A stretch of DNA of 64,000 nt from NCBI GenBank assembly GCA_035578155.1, contig JAPWDM010000003.1, positions 20,548,916 through 20,612,915 on the forward strand. The letters are read 5' to 3'. The position numbers were made by a program, and so were the translations under genes. This DNA is from Brachynemurus nebulosus. Taxonomy: Eukaryota; Arthropoda; Insecta; Neuroptera; Myrmeleontidae. Positions 61,906 to 64,000 of this stretch are shown piece after piece (positions within the stretch are counted from its first letter, which is position 1; each line of letters begins with the position of its first letter). The notes under the pieces are model-generated. The model was given only the letters and a program-made list of their open reading frames with translations. It did not search any database and was not told where the DNA came from.

Positions 61906-63418
61906 CAAAGTGGAAACAGATTTATTCAACATAAAGCAAATAAAATGGAAGATTTTGTATGGATCATTAATGTAATATGCTAGTGTTAAAGAACATTATA
62001 AATGTGTACTTCTATTACGCCGTTTATTAGAATAAAATGACATAGATATATTTTTTTATGGTTTATTGAAATAAAATTAAAAATTAAAAGTAAACAAACT
62101 AATTGTTATAAATAAATACTTTTATTACTTTTATTAAATTAAATGTTCAAACTTTTCTCCATTAACCGCTAAAAAATATCCCAATTTATTGTAAAATTCA
62201 TTGTGAATATTTAGTGTTTTTGTTGGTAGTAATATTAAAATAGGCTGCTACAATAATACTTTGCAGAGACTGCGTATTTGGGTGGGACCTTGATGTGTAA
62301 ATTTTGCTTTTTAAGTGATCTCAAAGAAATAAATTATTTAGCGGTAAATCGAGAGAGAATATGGAGCCACTTAATTGCGCTCCCACGTCCACTTTAAGCA
62401 TTTTGAAAATGCTGATTTAAAAAAATCACGCACTGATCTATAATAATGTCCAAGTGCTCCATCGAATTTAAAGCAGACTATATTGTTTTCACCATTTACC
62501 ACAGCTTCGATTATTGGATCAATGCCGTTTATTAACTGCAGGTATTTATCGCCCGTAAGTGCTCCATTTATAAAAGATGATCCTATAATATTGCCTTCCA
62601 AAATTCCTGTCCATACATTCAGCTGTTGTCGATACTGCGTGTAACAATCTACATAAACATGTGGGTTTTCGGTTGTTCAATACCTGCAGTTTTGGAAACT
62701 GGGATATTGTTATAAAGTAAGTGTACATTCATTGGTAAAATACAAAAATTTCAAAAAATCAGGATCTAGATTTGATTTGTTCATCATTATTTTGCGAAAT
62801 TCGTTTCTCACATCTGAATCTTCAGGGAAAAATTCATGCAAATGTTTATACTTGGATGCAGAGTAAATTTGCTTTTTTCAAAATTCTATGTACATTAGTA
62901 TGGCTAATATTTTTCTCTTTAGCAACTGTTCTGATGCTTGTATTGGGATTTAGATCAAAATCAGCTAAAACATCCATCTCCAAATCTTCATTAATGTTTC
63001 TTGGATCATTTTGTGGTTTTAAACAAGCACTATTTACACAACTCGTGATACGAAATTGATCTACAATGTGTTTTATAGTACTTATACTGGGGACTTGTCT
63101 ATTTTCGTAAAACACACTAAATAATTCACGTGTTTCACGATAACTATTGCCCGCCAAACATCATGAGAGAAGCTGAATTTTTTTTCGGTAGCGTAATGAA
63201 CCATAATTTGTCATTCTAGCTTTCTTCTTTTTTTGCAAGAGATAAATTCGCAATAAATTTGGATTTTTAATCAAACACAAAAATATTGCAGATCCATGGT
63301 AACACGATTTAAAAATGAAATATATATTATTGATCAAAAAGTGTCAGAGATCACATTGATCCTGAGAAAAATTTCTCACTATACTTGCCCTATGTTCGAT
63401 AAATCTGTTTCCAGCCTG
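61906..63418 (-). mobile_element. Mariner-like element, 1513 bp, TA target site
   Basis: CAAAGTGGAAACAGATTTAT at the left and, inverted, CAGGCTGGAAACAGATTTAT at the right are near-identical TIRs flanked by TA. The length is typical for Tc1/mariner and it carries a decayed transposase on the minus strand. Confidence 0.85.
62300..63200 (-). pseudogene. Decayed mariner-like transposase
   Basis: The N-terminal part (63157-62846) has helix-turn-helix-like segments ending SHTNVHRILKKANLLC. After a stop near 62846 the frame resumes with a TNECTLTL segment, where the first catalytic aspartate of the family appears replaced by asparagine. Next come ENPHVYVDCYTQYRQQLNVW and then EGNIIGSSFINGALTG. KFDGALGHYYRSV carries the second catalytic aspartate. 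A frameshift follows, after which FSLDLPLNNLFL matches the SPDLTPLDFF-type block with the third acid. Several stops and a frameshift make it inactive. Confidence 0.75.
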
Positions 63419-64000
63419 TATATGTATGCGTGTATGTATTATTATTAATACCAGTTAATACTATAGTAACACAAATGAATGAAAAAAGGTTTGTTGATTT
63501 TTTTTAAAAAAACAAATATTATTTTATATTTCCTATAAATAAATGGTTATTTTGTTAGAGAACTTCTGCTAGTGCTAGACACTAGAAATTTGATCTGAGT
63601 GTTGATCTTGACCTGAAAGATTTTTGAAGAATCTTTTGCTAAAATATTTTCATTAATTGTGTCCTTCTTATATATTTTAATAAAGAATGAGAAATAATAA
63701 AGAAACTTACACACAAAATGTTAACTTTAAACTTAACTCTAAAACGTTTTCAGCGTCAACTGTTGGGTTTAGAGAGCTGCATTTCTTTTATAAAGTATTA
63801 TTATTATTAATATATTACAAAAAATATTATAGTATTTACAATAAAATTGAATAAATTTTACAATGGGTGTTATTATATGAAAATACAATTTTCCTTACAA
63901 GAAAAATAAAAAATAAAAATTAGTCCCAAATTTTAAGTTTTTGTGTAGGTATGTCGTGGGTCTAATATTTCGGGTAATAATTTTTATAGTCATAAAATTC
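63419..64000. other. AT-rich end of window
   Basis: Apart from the direct repeat at 63550-63690 that matches 61745-61875, no feature is supported. Confidence 0.4.

Noticed and set aside
62772..63059. 95-codon plus-strand frame
   Set aside because: Antisense of the mariner transposase remnant.

Overview
This window looks like AT-rich insect nuclear DNA. The evidence is spliced genes with GT-AG introns, insect-type SLC22 transporters, a Ty3/Gypsy retrotransposon, Helitrons, and hAT and Tc1/mariner-type elements. I cannot name the species. All assignments come from reading motifs by eye; no database search was run.

Host genes (1-16.2 kb). Two tandem, same-strand paralogues of the SLC22 (organic cation/carnitine-type) branch of the major facilitator superfamily fill the left quarter. 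The first lacks its 5' exons, which lie before base 1; its last five exons run from 300 to 4602. The second is complete: eight exons from 10137 to 16078, giving an exact 570-codon frame plus stop. Shared exon phases match, and the last intron of both carries the same minisatellite, so the pair arose by segmental duplication.

Repeat-dominated remainder (16.2-64 kb). I found no convincing host gene here. The main component is an apparently intact Gypsy-type LTR retrotransposon on the minus strand (30422-35459), with 219-bp LTRs that read as identical, a 4-bp target duplication and one unbroken 1392-codon gag-pol frame. Around it lie three Helitron-like elements (28090, 43242, 60091) and hAT-type elements with 8-bp target duplications (24091, 41206, 49809). 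There is also a mariner-like element with a dead transposase (61906-63418), a LINE reverse-transcriptase fossil (48990) and a fragment resembling insect YqaJ/SWIM-type proteins (56714). Many small foldback elements, tRNA-like SINE candidates, microsatellites and minisatellites fill much of the rest.

Most unusual structure. At 57861-59523 a foldback element forms an almost spacer-free inverted repeat with arms of about 620 bp. Its right end is interrupted by a younger insert of about 286 bp, flanked by an 11-12 bp direct repeat. That insert opens with a perfect 118-bp palindrome whose arms each hold a tRNA 3'-half (T-arm) sequence. Other points of interest are a hAT element nested in a palindromic element, a 357-bp tandem duplication that copied the end of a TTAA-flanked foldback, and two short near-perfect hairpins.
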